Below are positions 35,394-45,100 of a stretch of 64,000 nt of DNA, one piece after another. Each line of letters opens with the position of its first letter. The first letter of the stretch is position 1. Both the position numbers and the translations under genes were made by a program. Origin of the DNA: Candidatus Kuenenia stuttgartensis (lineage in GTDB: Bacteria > Planctomycetota > Planctomycetia > Gemmatales > Gemmataceae). Location of the stretch: contig CAMCLK010000006.1 in the NCBI GenBank assembly GCA_945875585.1, positions 49,096 to 113,095 of the forward strand, read 5' to 3'. The notes under the pieces are model-generated. The model saw only the letters and a program-made list of their open reading frames with translations, did no database searches and was not told the DNA's origin.

Positions 35394-38300
35394 TCAGGGG
35401 AGTGGAGCTTCCTTCAGGTCCTGTTCCGAAACAATGGACAAGTAAAATCCATGCGGATTGCCGCCATTGCTGATCTTCAAAAGGATAAAATTGGAGCCGG
35501 CATTCAGTTGAACCGGGATACGGAACTTGCCGGGGATGGCAGCCTCGTGGGAGCGGTCTTCGTGCACTCTGGTGCCGTTGACCCACACACGGCTGCAATC
35601 GTCGGCTCCAAGAACCACCATTGCCTTTTGAGCAGATGGTGAATCAATGGTTGTGGCGAGGTAAGTCAAACTATTCGTAGCACTTTCGCCATGAATGTTC
35701 GCGAGGTCAACATAGCCGTTGGCATCAGGTCGGACTGTGCGCCAACCAACAGGTCCATTCTTGCCCTTGATCGACTGGGTGAAATCAAGTTTTTTCTCGG
35801 GATCAAACACCGTGTCGAAGCCTGTATCTCCACCAGGACCACCTTCCAGTGGTCCCATCATGCGAAATGCCTTGGGAGCCAGTGTGGCGGATTTCAATGT
35901 AAGCAGGTACTCGGCGAGGTCGAGTAGATCGTCTTCTGACATGCTTGCCACCAAATTAGCCGGCATAATCGATTCTTGAAGGCGGGCGCGTTCATCGATT
36001 TCTTTTTTACCGATGCGGTGGTCTTTACCGTTCGCGTCGCGCAGCACAATCATGTCCGCTGTTTCTTCCATCAGCAAGCCGGAGATCGCCAAGCCCTTGT
36101 TGGTGGTGACGACATGAACCAAGTACTGGTCCGCAATGGCTTTCGACGGGGTGAGCATCGAATCGAGCAGGTTTTCGCGGCTGGCCTTTTTGCCGATTTG
36201 CGACAAATCGGGGCCGATTTGACCGCCACGGCCTTCGGCCATGTGGCATTTGAGGCATTGCAGGTCGCTTTTTGTGCTGGCGGCCATCAGCGCCTTCCCG
36301 CGTGCGGCATTGCCTTGGCGCAGAGCCAGCTTGGCCGAGGAAGGAAGCTTGCGCGCGTCAATCTTTCCCGGCGCTGGAAAAGCAACCATCGCCTTGTTGC
36401 GCAGGTCCTGATACGGGCTATTGCGCAGCAGGCGACCGGCTTCGGATACAAGATCTGCTGGAAGCTTTTCTGACATCTTTTCCTCGAGCAGCCAGCTTGT
36501 TCCGGCGCGTGTCGAGGTGATTGCTTCCAGCGAGGCAGACTTCGCTGCTTCATTATTGAGCAGTCCCTGCAGCGCCTTGAGGGCTGGGTCGGACGCTGGT
36601 GTTTTGGTGCGCGCCGAAGCCAACTCGCCCAGAGCAAGGCATGCCTTGCCGCTTAGTTTTCCGCCTTCCTTGGCCAACGTTTCCAAAACCTTGACGGATG
36701 AATCGGTTGGTAGTTTTCCCAAGGCAGCAACTGCTCGTTCGCGCAACGCTGGAGTTGCTGCTGGGCTCAAGGCGATGGTCGTCGCCATGGAAATTGCCTG
36801 ACCATGGCTGATGGCGCCCGCCAGTGCCAAATACTCTGTGGCCATGGCATTGGTGTTGTTGGCGACCATCGATTCGAGTGCCTTTCCGGCTGTGCCGTCC
36901 TTGACCAGCAACGACCATTGGCCCGGCAATCCAACCAAGAGTACGTCAACGGCACGTTTTCGTACCTCTGGTGGAGTTGCCGGCACAAGAACTTCCAGAA
37001 GAGCCTTGCCCGCTGCTGGATTGCTGTCTCCCGCGACAAAATCAATCAGGCGTATACGGTCGGCGCTGGTCAATTTTGAATTTGATAATTCTCCGCGCAG
37101 ACGCTCGGTCATTCCCGGGGGGCGCAATTCGAACGCCAAGGCGGCTGTCCGGTCGTTCCACTCGGGGAAGGAGGAAGCGAAGTCGGCCAGCACAGTTTGA
37201 CGTCTTGCGTCGCTGCCTCCTGCGGCAATAGCGAGTGATTTTACCAAGAATATATCTTTGCCATCCCACGCCTTGGCAGCTTTCATTACCGCCTCGTGAG
37301 CCTTGGTGCCATCTGTTTCCCGCAAACCCACCAAAGTTTCGCGGGTTACCGCGGCGTCGTCGGTAGGCAACTGTGCCGCTAGGCCAGACATGGCGGGATA
37401 ATCGCGCACAATGCGAGCGGCCTGTGCAGCCAGGGAAGCATGGTCGAGTCCATCGAAATCAGATTTCTGAAATTTCGCTCCGCTTTCTGCAAGGACCCAG
37501 CGTGCCCGTGCTTTGATCCAGTCTGGTTGATTACCCGATGCCATGGGGCGCACGGTCGCGATGGCTTCCGCTTGCGACTGTTGCCTCAACCATGCGAAAG
37601 CCATGGCGTGTGTTGCCAAGCAGGGAGACGCAAGTGCCGTGCGGGCGCTTTCAGGTGAATCAACGGTAGTGATCCCATGGGCGGGTTTGTGTCCGGGAGG
37701 TGCAAGGCGAAAAATACGTCCACGGGTTGTATCGCCCATGCCGTGACCACCCACACCGGGATCGTACCAGTCGGCCATGAATACGGAACCATCTGGGCCA
37801 ACCCTCACATCGCTGGGTCGGAACCAGTTGTCGGTGCTGGTAACCATGTCTTCGCGTTCGACATCAAAACCGGCGCCCTTGGGAGTGGCGCGGTAAGATC
37901 TCAATTGACGAGGGCCCGCATCGGTGTGCAGCATCTGGCCACGGTATTTTTCAGGCAGCAGTTGTCCTTCATAAAAGCACATGCCTGTCGGGCTGCCAAA
38001 AAATGTGCGCAATACCTTGGGAACCACTCCGGGCTGTTCTTCATGCCAATGTGTTTGGCCAGCACCGCGTGGATGATATCCGTAATTGCCGCCGGGCATG
38101 ACAAAACAGATGCGTGTTTGCTGGTTGCCGTCATCATCGTTATCGGAGATGAAAACGTTACCAAAGCTGTCGATGGCTGGCATGTAATTGTTACGGAAGT
38201 TGTGGGCGATCAGTTCCAGATGGCGGCCATCAAGGTCGCAACGCCAGACCGTGCCTGCCCGCAAGTCGACACTGTTGCTGTTGAAAGTCGGGCCTTTGCC

Positions 38301-38891
38301 ATCGCTGGATTTGAGGTCTTTGACACCCGTGTCTCCCACGGAAAAGTAAAGCCTGCCATCTGGCCCGATGGAAATACCATGAACACCATGATCGTGGTCC
38401 AAACCTTGAAAGCCTGTGAGCAGTTTTGTGGGAGGGCCATCGGCTTTGTCGTCGCCATCTTTATCTTCCAATACCAATATGTCTGGCGATTGACACAGGT
38501 AAACCCGACAGCCTTTGCCACTGGGGTTCTGGGCCACGGCAATGCCGATAGGGCTCATGATTTCCGGAGCTTGGTAAAAGGTGGTGGACTTGTCAGCCGT
38601 ACCATCGCCATTGCTGTCGGCCACAATGACAACACGGTCGCCTTCCATTCGTAATGGCGGTTGTCCGCGTAGTTTGCGGCGGTAATTGACAGCTTCGCAC
38701 ACCCAAATGCGCCCAGATGGGTCGATGTCGAATGTGGTTGGGTTTACGAACAACGGTTCAGAGGCCCAGAGTTTGATTTCCAGACCGGGGGAAACCGTGA
38801 AGGCCGCGGTTTGCTTTTCCGGACTCAGTTGCCCGATTGTTGCCAGAGCTATTAGCCAAGCCGCTGCAGTTCCTGCGGATGTCATGTCCAT
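35394..38891 (-). CDS. PVC-type membrane-bound dehydrogenase with CxxCH heme domain
   Basis: 1,165 residues with a signal peptide (about 1-21). Order of parts: a beta-propeller of the PQQ glucose/sorbosone dehydrogenase-like type (about 35-400; DPSGRIWVCEA, HDHGVHGI, MADWYDPG); an Ala-rich HEAT-like helical region (about 400-850); a heme-binding domain with CLKCH near residue 876; and a C-terminal beta domain with the pattern DDCSRVWVNGTRV, of carbohydrate-binding or galactose-binding-like type. The first three parts match the Pirellula/Verrucomicrobium dehydrogenase families known only from the PVC group. Substrate is unknown, and PQQ binding is not proven by residues. A periplasmic location is expected. 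Confidence 0.88.
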   Translation of the reverse strand: MDMTSAGTAAAWLIALATIGQLSPEKQTAAFTVSPGLEIKLWASEPLFVNPTTFDIDPSGRIWVCEAVNYRRKLRGQPPLRMEGDRVVIVADSNGDGTADKSTTFYQAPEIMSPIGIAVAQNPSGKGCRVYLCQSPDILVLEDKDGDDKADGPPTKLLTGFQGLDHDHGVHGISIGPDGRLYFSVGDTGVKDLKSSDGKGPTFNSNSVDLRAGTVWRCDLDGRHLELIAHNFRNNYMPAIDSFGNVFISDNDDDGNQQTRICFVMPGGNYGYHPRGAGQTHWHEEQPGVVPKVLRTFFGSPTGMCFYEGQLLPEKYRGQMLHTDAGPRQLRSYRATPKGAGFDVEREDMVTSTDNWFRPSDVRVGPDGSVFMADWYDPGVGGHGMGDTTRGRIFRLAPPGHKPAHGITTVDSPESARTALASPCLATHAMAFAWLRQQSQAEAIATVRPMASGNQPDWIKARARWVLAESGAKFQKSDFDGLDHASLAAQAARIVRDYPAMSGLAAQLPTDDAAVTRETLVGLRETDGTKAHEAVMKAAKAWDGKDIFLVKSLAIAAGGSDARRQTVLADFASSFPEWNDRTAALAFELRPPGMTERLRGELSNSKLTSADRIRLIDFVAGDSNPAAGKALLEVLVPATPPEVRKRAVDVLLVGLPGQWSLLVKDGTAGKALESMVANNTNAMATEYLALAGAISHGQAISMATTIALSPAATPALRERAVAALGKLPTDSSVKVLETLAKEGGKLSGKACLALGELASARTKTPASDPALKALQGLLNNEAAKSASLEAITSTRAGTSWLLEEKMSEKLPADLVSEAGRLLRNSPYQDLRNKAMVAFPAPGKIDARKLPSSAKLALRQGNAARGKALMAASTKSDLQCLKCHMAEGRGGQIGPDLSQIGKKASRENLLDSMLTPSKAIADQYLVHVVTTNKGLAISGLLMEETADMIVLRDANGKDHRIGKKEIDERARLQESIMPANLVASMSEDDLLDLAEYLLTLKSATLAPKAFRMMGPLEGGPGGDTGFDTVFDPEKKLDFTQSIKGKNGPVGWRTVRPDANGYVDLANIHGESATNSLTYLATTIDSPSAQKAMVVLGADDCSRVWVNGTRVHEDRSHEAAIPGKFRIPVQLNAGSNFILLKISNGGNPHGFYLSIVSEQDLKEAPLP

Positions 38892-39047
38892 ACCTCGCCA
38901 AGCGTCCTGTAATGAGCGTGATCACAGGCTAACAGCCTTTGATGTATGGCGAAAGACCCTTGTCACCCCGTCTCGTATCGAACCAACCAGAATGCACCAT
39001 GCCACGTAGAATGAAGGTCAACTCGGCAACTGCTGGAGTTAGACGCC

Positions 39048-39764
39048 ATGTTCATGATGGATTTGTGGTACTTCGTATTCTTGGCACCCGGAATGTTGCT
39101 GGCCATGTGGGCTCAGTGGCGGGTGCAGGCTGCCTACACCTGGGCATCGGGGTTGCGGGCGAGCACTGGAATTACCGGGGCTCAAACAGCTTACGCCATC
39201 CTTCAGGCTGAAGGAATTTCCGATGTTGGTATCGAGCCTATTGCCGGCCAGCTTTCGGATCATTACGATCCAACCACCAAAACCTTGAGGCTGAGCGAGG
39301 GCGTTTACGGTGCCGATTCGCTGGCAGCCTTGGGAATTGCCGCCCACGAGGTCGGCCACGCCTTGCAGGATGCCCATCGCTATCCATTGATGGTTCTCCG
39401 CGGTGCGCTGGTACCGATGGCCAGTTTTGGTTCCGGTATGAGTTGGTTTGTCATCATGGCGGGAATGTTTATGCTTGCCATGCATCTGGTACTGGGGAAG
39501 GTGGTTCTGCTGGCAGGGATTGGTTTGTTCTCTCTGACTGTGATCTTCCAGTTGGTTAATCTGCCCGTGGAATTTGATGCTAGCCGCAGGGCGCGCATTG
39601 CACTTGTGCAGCACGGATTAATTGCCCCGGATGAAGACGAGGTTGTGAAGAGGGTCCTTGACGCTGCAGCACTTACATATGTGGCTGCAACGCTGACAAC
39701 CGTCCTCACGCTTTTGTATTACTTGTGGCGATCGGGCTTGTTGGGTGGAAGGAACGATGATTGA
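39048..39764 (+). CDS. YugP-type zinc metallopeptidase
   Basis: 238 residues with a first membrane helix at about 7-24 and two or more later helices. The HEVGH zinc motif lies near residues 101-105, preceded by the family stretch NxY-like DHYDPTTKTLRLS and followed by ALQDAHRY. This matches the membrane peptidase family including YugP (COG2738). A GGAG box nine bases before ATG 39048 supports the start. Physiological substrate unknown. The gene is divergent from the dehydrogenase across 156 bases that must hold both promoters; no clear boxes are seen there. Confidence 0.88.
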   Translation: MFMMDLWYFVFLAPGMLLAMWAQWRVQAAYTWASGLRASTGITGAQTAYAILQAEGISDVGIEPIAGQLSDHYDPTTKTLRLSEGVYGADSLAALGIAAHEVGHALQDAHRYPLMVLRGALVPMASFGSGMSWFVIMAGMFMLAMHLVLGKVVLLAGIGLFSLTVIFQLVNLPVEFDASRRARIALVQHGLIAPDEDEVVKRVLDAAALTYVAATLTTVLTLLYYLWRSGLLGGRNDD

Positions 39765-39818
39765 TCGGGGCTCGCCAGACTCTTGCTCCTTGCGTTCGCA
39801 CATCTGTTCATGCTAGAG

Positions 39819-39841
39819 AAGGCCTTCCTGTGGGAGGCCTT
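39819..39841 (+). promoter_or_regulatory. Hairpin containing the ribosome binding site of the next gene
   Basis: Arms 39819-39828 and 39833-39841 pair over nine base pairs with one bulge and a tetraloop. The right arm contains GGAGG (39833-39837), the Shine-Dalgarno of the downstream glycosyltransferase. The hairpin could attenuate transcription after the protease gene or mask the ribosome binding site. Confidence 0.45.
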
Positions 39842-39846
39842 TGCCT

Positions 39847-40980
39847 TTGAACTGGTCCGAACTCCGCATCAACTTGATACACGATTGGCTTACGGGCCTG
39901 AGAGGCGGCGAGAAGTGTCTCGACGTGCTGGCGCGTGCTTGGCCACATGCTCGCCTGAACACTCTGATTCATCGACCGGGAAAGACGACACCAGCCATCG
40001 ACGCGCTTAACCCGCAAACACCCTGGCTTGGTAAGCTCCCCTCTGTTCATCAATATTACCGCTACTTACTCCCAATTTTACCGTCAGTGGCAGACTGGTC
40101 GTGGAATCTGCGTGAAACAGATTTGGTTGTGAGTTTCAGCCATTGTGTCGCCAAGGGCGCGCGCGCTCCACGCGGTGTACCACATGTGTCGTATTGTTTC
40201 ACGCCCATGCGATACGCTTGGCAGATGCGGGGTGAATACTTCGCCAGCAAAGGCCTACTGGGCGGAGTACGCGACCGCCTACTCGACCGTGTGCGCGCAT
40301 GGGATTTGGCATCGGCAGAGCGGGTCACTCATTTTATTGCGATCAGCAATACCATTCAGCAACGTATCCGAGATTGCTATAATCGCGACAGCGTAGTTAT
40401 TTACCCTCCTGTTGATACTGATTACTACACCCCTGCCAACCCCGGTGAGGAACCGCCAGTCCGTGAAGATTTTTACTTGGTGGTTTCAGCATTGGCCCCT
40501 TACAAAAAGGTTGATCATGCCATTAAGGCGTGCGCCCGTCTAGGACGTCAATTGGTGGTGATCGGTTCGGGACAGGACGCCGCGCGCCTTGGCCGCATCG
40601 CCGGCCCATCAACGCGCATGCTGGGCTGGCAATCCGATGCCCAGATTCGTGATCACCTGCGGCGTTGTAAAGCGTTGTTGTTTCCCGGCGAAGAAGATTT
40701 TGGAATTGTTCCACTCGAGGCGCAGGCGTGCGGGGCTCCCGTGGTGGCTTTGGGGCGAGGCGGAGCTACTGAAACTGTCGTTCCGTCAACGGGCGTGCTT
40801 TATCCGGAACCCACGGAAAACGGTCTTGTGGAAGCAATTCTGGAGTTTGAAAAGAAGCAGCTTGATTTCGACCCATCGGCCGCCCGCGTTCAGGCTTTGC
40901 GATTCACCACAGAACGCTACCGCCGTGAATTGCTCAATTATCTGGCATCTGTTATAGATTCGGTCCAGCGAACGCAATAG
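39847..40980 (+). CDS. Family 4 glycosyltransferase, mannosyltransferase-like
   Basis: 377 residues from TTG 39847, nine bases after GGAGG; TTG 39841 is in frame but only three bases from it. The N-terminus has INLIHDWLTGLRGGEKCL, typical of GT4 enzymes acting on surface polysaccharide. The acceptor half has SFSHCVAKGA and SYCFTPMRYAW; the donor half has FPGEEDFGIVPLEAQACG with the E-x7-E motif. Predicted cytoplasmic or membrane-associated, building exopolysaccharide or lipid-linked glycan from a GDP- or UDP-sugar. No polysaccharide gene cluster surrounds it. Confidence 0.85.
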   Translation: MNWSELRINLIHDWLTGLRGGEKCLDVLARAWPHARLNTLIHRPGKTTPAIDALNPQTPWLGKLPSVHQYYRYLLPILPSVADWSWNLRETDLVVSFSHCVAKGARAPRGVPHVSYCFTPMRYAWQMRGEYFASKGLLGGVRDRLLDRVRAWDLASAERVTHFIAISNTIQQRIRDCYNRDSVVIYPPVDTDYYTPANPGEEPPVREDFYLVVSALAPYKKVDHAIKACARLGRQLVVIGSGQDAARLGRIAGPSTRMLGWQSDAQIRDHLRRCKALLFPGEEDFGIVPLEAQACGAPVVALGRGGATETVVPSTGVLYPEPTENGLVEAILEFEKKQLDFDPSAARVQALRFTTERYRRELLNYLASVIDSVQRTQ

Positions 40981-40985
40981 TCGGT

Positions 40986-41208
40986 TCATTCTAGGATCTG
41001 TTCATCACGCGCTGACAGTGCAGCATGATACTCTTCCTGCTTGGCAATATCATTTTGAGCTGATTCGCGAGCGGTCGCCCTGACCGTAAAGGCCGCGCAA
41101 CCGGTTTGCCATGCGAATTCTTTTAATCCCACTGTATCGGGTACCCATTTCGAGGGCGTCTTCTTGAGATCAAGCCAACGAGCAGATGCGCATGATCAGC
41201 AACGCCAT
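40986..41208 (-). pseudogene. Possible frameshifted small gene
   Basis: Reading leftward from ATG 41208, which follows an AAGGTG box, 12 codons with a hydrophobic character end at TGA (41170). The next frame is open from 41195 to the stop at 40986 and encodes about 69 residues in good codon usage, including WLDLKKTPSKWVP and a Glu/Ala-rich helix. Joined by a one-base shift this gives a protein of about 73 residues with a short hydrophobic start. No family is recognised. It could be a decayed gene, a sequencing error, or chance. Confidence 0.3.
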
Positions 41209-41311
41209 CAACACCTTATAATAAAAACTAAGATAGGTGAATGGCATAATTGTGCCCTATTCAAACCGATACATCCACTTGAGTCGCATCGGTCGCCACC
41301 GTCTAATGGCT

Positions 41312-41401
41312 ATCACCCCTCCGGGGTGTGATTCTAAAAACGAGAACATGATCCCGTAGGGGTAGGAGCGATTAGCCCCGGGTTCGCTGCGCGACCCGGG
41401 G
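41312..41401. repeat. GC-rich palindromic intergenic element
   Basis: Two inverted repeats stand close together in the gap after the glycosyltransferase: CACCCC/GGGGTG at 41314-41328, and CCCCGGGT/ACCCGGGG (8-bp stem, 10-base loop) at 41376-41401. A GTAGGGGTAGG stretch lies between them. The composition is unlike the flanks and resembles dispersed intergenic repeats. It may also act as a terminator for the DUF1080 gene at 41415, although no T run follows. Confidence 0.45.
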
Positions 41402-41414
41402 AACTGGAAACAGG

Positions 41415-42149
41415 TCATTTGCCCAAATCGCGTGCCATGAATTTTCGTACCGCAACCGGACCGTGGTCGAGTTGCAGCATCAGTGGGCCTTTTGCTGGTT
41501 CCACCTTTGTCCAATTATGGCCGGTGGGAGATGAAACTTCCAGGTTTTCGTGAATCACGGTGCCATTCAGAACAACACGATCAAAACGCGCATTCGCGAT
41601 CTTTTTGCGATTTTTGCCTTCGCCTTCATGTTTCGCGGCGCGGAAAGCGATTTCCAATTTTTGCCATTCCCCCGGTTTACCGCAGGCATTCGACTTCGGG
41701 GCAATGCCCTCGTCGAGGTGGCGGTATTTGGGAAGAAGTTCGGCGCGCGGATAGATGCCGCCGCATTCGGATCCGGTCATTTTTGTTTTTCCATGGCTGT
41801 CAGTGATCTGGACTTCATAAAGCCCCATCAGCTTGATTCCCGAGTTCGACCGTTGGGGGATCATGAATTCGATTTCCACAGCGACATCGCCATATTCACG
41901 TGTGGTGTAGAGGTCTTGCGCCGTACCCTTGGGGGCATTGGTCCAAACGCCTTTGCCCGCTTCTATCGTTAGCTTCCGTGGGTTGGCTGGGTCGAGCGTG
42001 ACAGCCTGAACAGCGTGCCACGCCGGGTCCACCTTGCGGAAAACCTGTGTTGGTTCCCCGGCCAGCAGGTTACTGGCAAGCTCATCAGCCCGGCATTCGA
42101 GCGATACCGCAAAAAACAGCATGAACAGTACGGATAACATTCGAATCAT
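41415..42149 (-). CDS. DUF1080 family secreted protein
   Basis: 244 residues with a signal peptide (about 1-21). It is a concanavalin-like beta sandwich of the DUF1080 family (3-keto-disaccharide hydrolase-like), shown by REYGDVAVEIEFMIPQRSNSGI near residue 85, GLYEVQITDS, then GEWQKLEIAFRA and the ending HGPVAVRKFMARDL. This family is greatly expanded in planctomycetes, where some members act on glycosides. Its ATG overlaps the TGA of the upstream giant gene as ATGA, so the two are translationally coupled. Substrate unknown. Confidence 0.88.
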   Translation of the reverse strand: MIRMLSVLFMLFFAVSLECRADELASNLLAGEPTQVFRKVDPAWHAVQAVTLDPANPRKLTIEAGKGVWTNAPKGTAQDLYTTREYGDVAVEIEFMIPQRSNSGIKLMGLYEVQITDSHGKTKMTGSECGGIYPRAELLPKYRHLDEGIAPKSNACGKPGEWQKLEIAFRAAKHEGEGKNRKKIANARFDRVVLNGTVIHENLEVSSPTGHNWTKVEPAKGPLMLQLDHGPVAVRKFMARDLGK

Positions 42150-45100
42150 GGCGCAGGATTCTCCATGGGAACAGGGCGGTCATCGCGTTCGGAGCCGGCG
42201 GGAGGTGCCGCGTCCCGGATGGTGGCGCCCAGAGTTTCGCTCAGGACCAGCACACCAAATCGCTGAACTGCAACCGGTTCTGGTGTGCTGACAGAAGCGT
42301 AGTCGAATCGTCCCCTGATATCGGTATAGCCATCTTTGTGGAATTTGACCCGGCCGTTGGCCAGCTTTGAATAAACTTTCACATACACCTTGGCCAGTGG
42401 TTTGCCTGCGGCATCTTTTACGGCGACCTGACCGTAGTTTTCAAGAACCAGGACTTTCATAGACCCGGCATAGTATGGCAGAGCTCTGGACTTACCCCCC
42501 GCCGATATTTCCACCAGCACGTTCTTGCCTTTGAGTGCATCGGGAAGGGGTATCAATTGCTTGCCCTGTTTTGCGGCCAAGTTGATGTTTGCTGTGGCGT
42601 TTGGTTGGATCAGCGCGAACTGCCCGCCAAAGTCCTGAAGGAAAGGATTGCGGCTGAACAGCAACTCCACATCCATCACATAGTATTGGATGCGGGCTTT
42701 ATCGAGATTCTGCCACGTTAGTTCCACGGCTGCGCCATCAAGCCGCACATCGAAAGAAGGTTCAGCAGCGGCCAGTTTCCCCTGTTCCTGATCGCGGTTA
42801 CCTGCTTCTGCGACCTTGGCAACCTTGCCTTGGGCCTCATCCAGTTGGTCAACAATGACTTGGAAGGCAAGACGCCATCGATCCACAGGATGAGCCAAAT
42901 GGCGGGTTGCCAGTTCGCGGGCGCGTTGGAGGTCTTCCTGGCACATGGCAAGGTAGGCTCCACAGTAATCGAATTGCAGGTGAGTGCTGATTTTGTCTGC
43001 GCGTACTTTGGTAAACGAATCTAGGGCTTCCTCAACCCGATCTTGCAGGAGCAGGTAGTACGTTACAGCAAGCCAATCGGAATCGTTGAGCTGCCCTGCG
43101 CGAGCAAGCACATTCAGCAGCGCATGGTATTGGCCATGCAATATCGGATTGACAATTTGTCTGGCCTTACCCAACGCATGGGCACGCGCATTAACCAGTG
43201 GCTTGTATTCGAGATGTTGGTAGGCGTGGCGTTCAACAGCATCGAGCGACAAAAGTGGATGCTTCAGCACATTGTGCAGTTGCGAAGCCAGTGCATCGTG
43301 CTGGCGGAGGAATTCCCCTTGGGTTCTTACGTCGTCGTGCATCATGGCATACGACCATACCGTTGCGTGGTAGATATGGCGGGCCCGTAACAGATCGGTC
43401 ACTCGGACAAAAAAGACACGGTCACGCAAACGGAACGCCATTTTATCCAAATCGAGGCCCTGGGCGTTTTCGCGTTCAAGATAGGCAATAACCTCGTCTG
43501 ATGACCCATTTTGAGAAATATGATCCCACGATGCCGTATCCACGCGTGTTGGCTTGGCAACAACTTGGAAGGTGGCTTGTGGCCCAGCAGCAAGCAGAAC
43601 CTCGTTTTTAGCAACATGCACTGGGAATTGCGCGTATTTTCCGGGAAGCGGGAAGTAGAAGAACGTGTCGATGGTCTGGGTTCGGTAAGGTTCCAGATCA
43701 ACAGAAACGCTGCGCGTAGCCTTGCCGCCAGTAAGCGCAATTGATCCGGCAGGAATCTGAATCAAGATGGACAGTTTTTGGCGAGAAGGTGAGGTGTTGG
43801 TGACTACCACCTGCGATCCATAAACGGTATGGATCACAAATTCGCCAGTGACAAATTTGTCCATGCGTTCGCCGTTGTCGTCACGGTACCGATCGTTTGC
43901 CTGAAAGACATTCTGGCTTACAAGGATAGGTGCCTGAGCGGCAGGTGCAGCGGTGGACTTGACCTCTTCATGCACCACAATAACGGGACTAGGCGAAACC
44001 AGCGTCATGCGCGCGCCTTCGAATTTGATATTAGCTTTGCCAGCGGTGAAGGGCAAGTCGAGAACTGAAATGGCCAGCATGGCCTCGGCAAACGAGCCGC
44101 TGGCCGAGGCGAAGTCCTTTGAAAGAAAGGGAGACTTCCCGTCGTGGCGGGCAAAGTCGAGCCAGAAACGGCCGGGCGGAATCAGCGCCGCAATCTGCTG
44201 GTCAATCGGCAAATGGTGGTAATTGTTTTCAGCCCATTCGCGAGTTATTGCCACGGGCCTGTAAAGAGTACGATTCGCTTTTTCGAGAGATTCAAGAGAT
44301 TCGGATCTGTAAAAATATTGCGTTTTTTGGTCTTTCTCTACTGGGGCAGCATCAGATAGTGACATCTTTCGCTGTTTTAATCCATCCATTTCGTTCTTAG
44401 CAGCGGCTTTTTCTCCCATTTCTTTGCGGCGTTCATCCGATTTTTTGGCTTCGGATTCACGGTTGGCACCATCCCTCCCGGCAAATCGATCTGCTGGCTT
44501 TCCGGCTGCTGCTGCATTTGATGGCGCGGGCGCGGCAGGAACAGCACCGAATGCTGCTGCTGGTCCACCCATGCCGCCACCCATTCCTCCAGGCATGCCA
44601 CCACCCATTCCTCCAAGCATGCCGCCTTGTATGGACAACTTATCGGCTTGTGCTTCATTGAGCCTGCCCAATCCCCGGCGAAGCCCCATTTGTTCCCGGG
44701 CCAATCCCTCTTTTTCACTTAAATCGCCGCGTGCAATCGAGGTGTCAAAAAGCGCTGCCAATTGCAACGCGACTGGTGGTTGAAGGCGCAGGCGCTCGTC
44801 AAGCCATCGAGCGGTTCGTGCCGATTCACCTGCCAGCCGCCGGGACAGCAAAACTTTTTCCGCGGAGTTCAGCCGCGCATGCCGCCATGGTTCAAGATAC
44901 CCGGCCAAATCGTCGCCCAATAGCCAGTGGTCGACAAACGTCTTGTCTTTCTTGGAGACAAGAAACGGAGCGACGGTTGACTTGAAGAATTCCGGATCCT
45001 TGTAGTGAATAAAAACATTCAGTTCGTGGCAGGCATGTTTCGAATAAAGTGTTTTCTTTTCATCAGCTTTCAGATTGAGCCACGTTGTCACGAACCTAAA

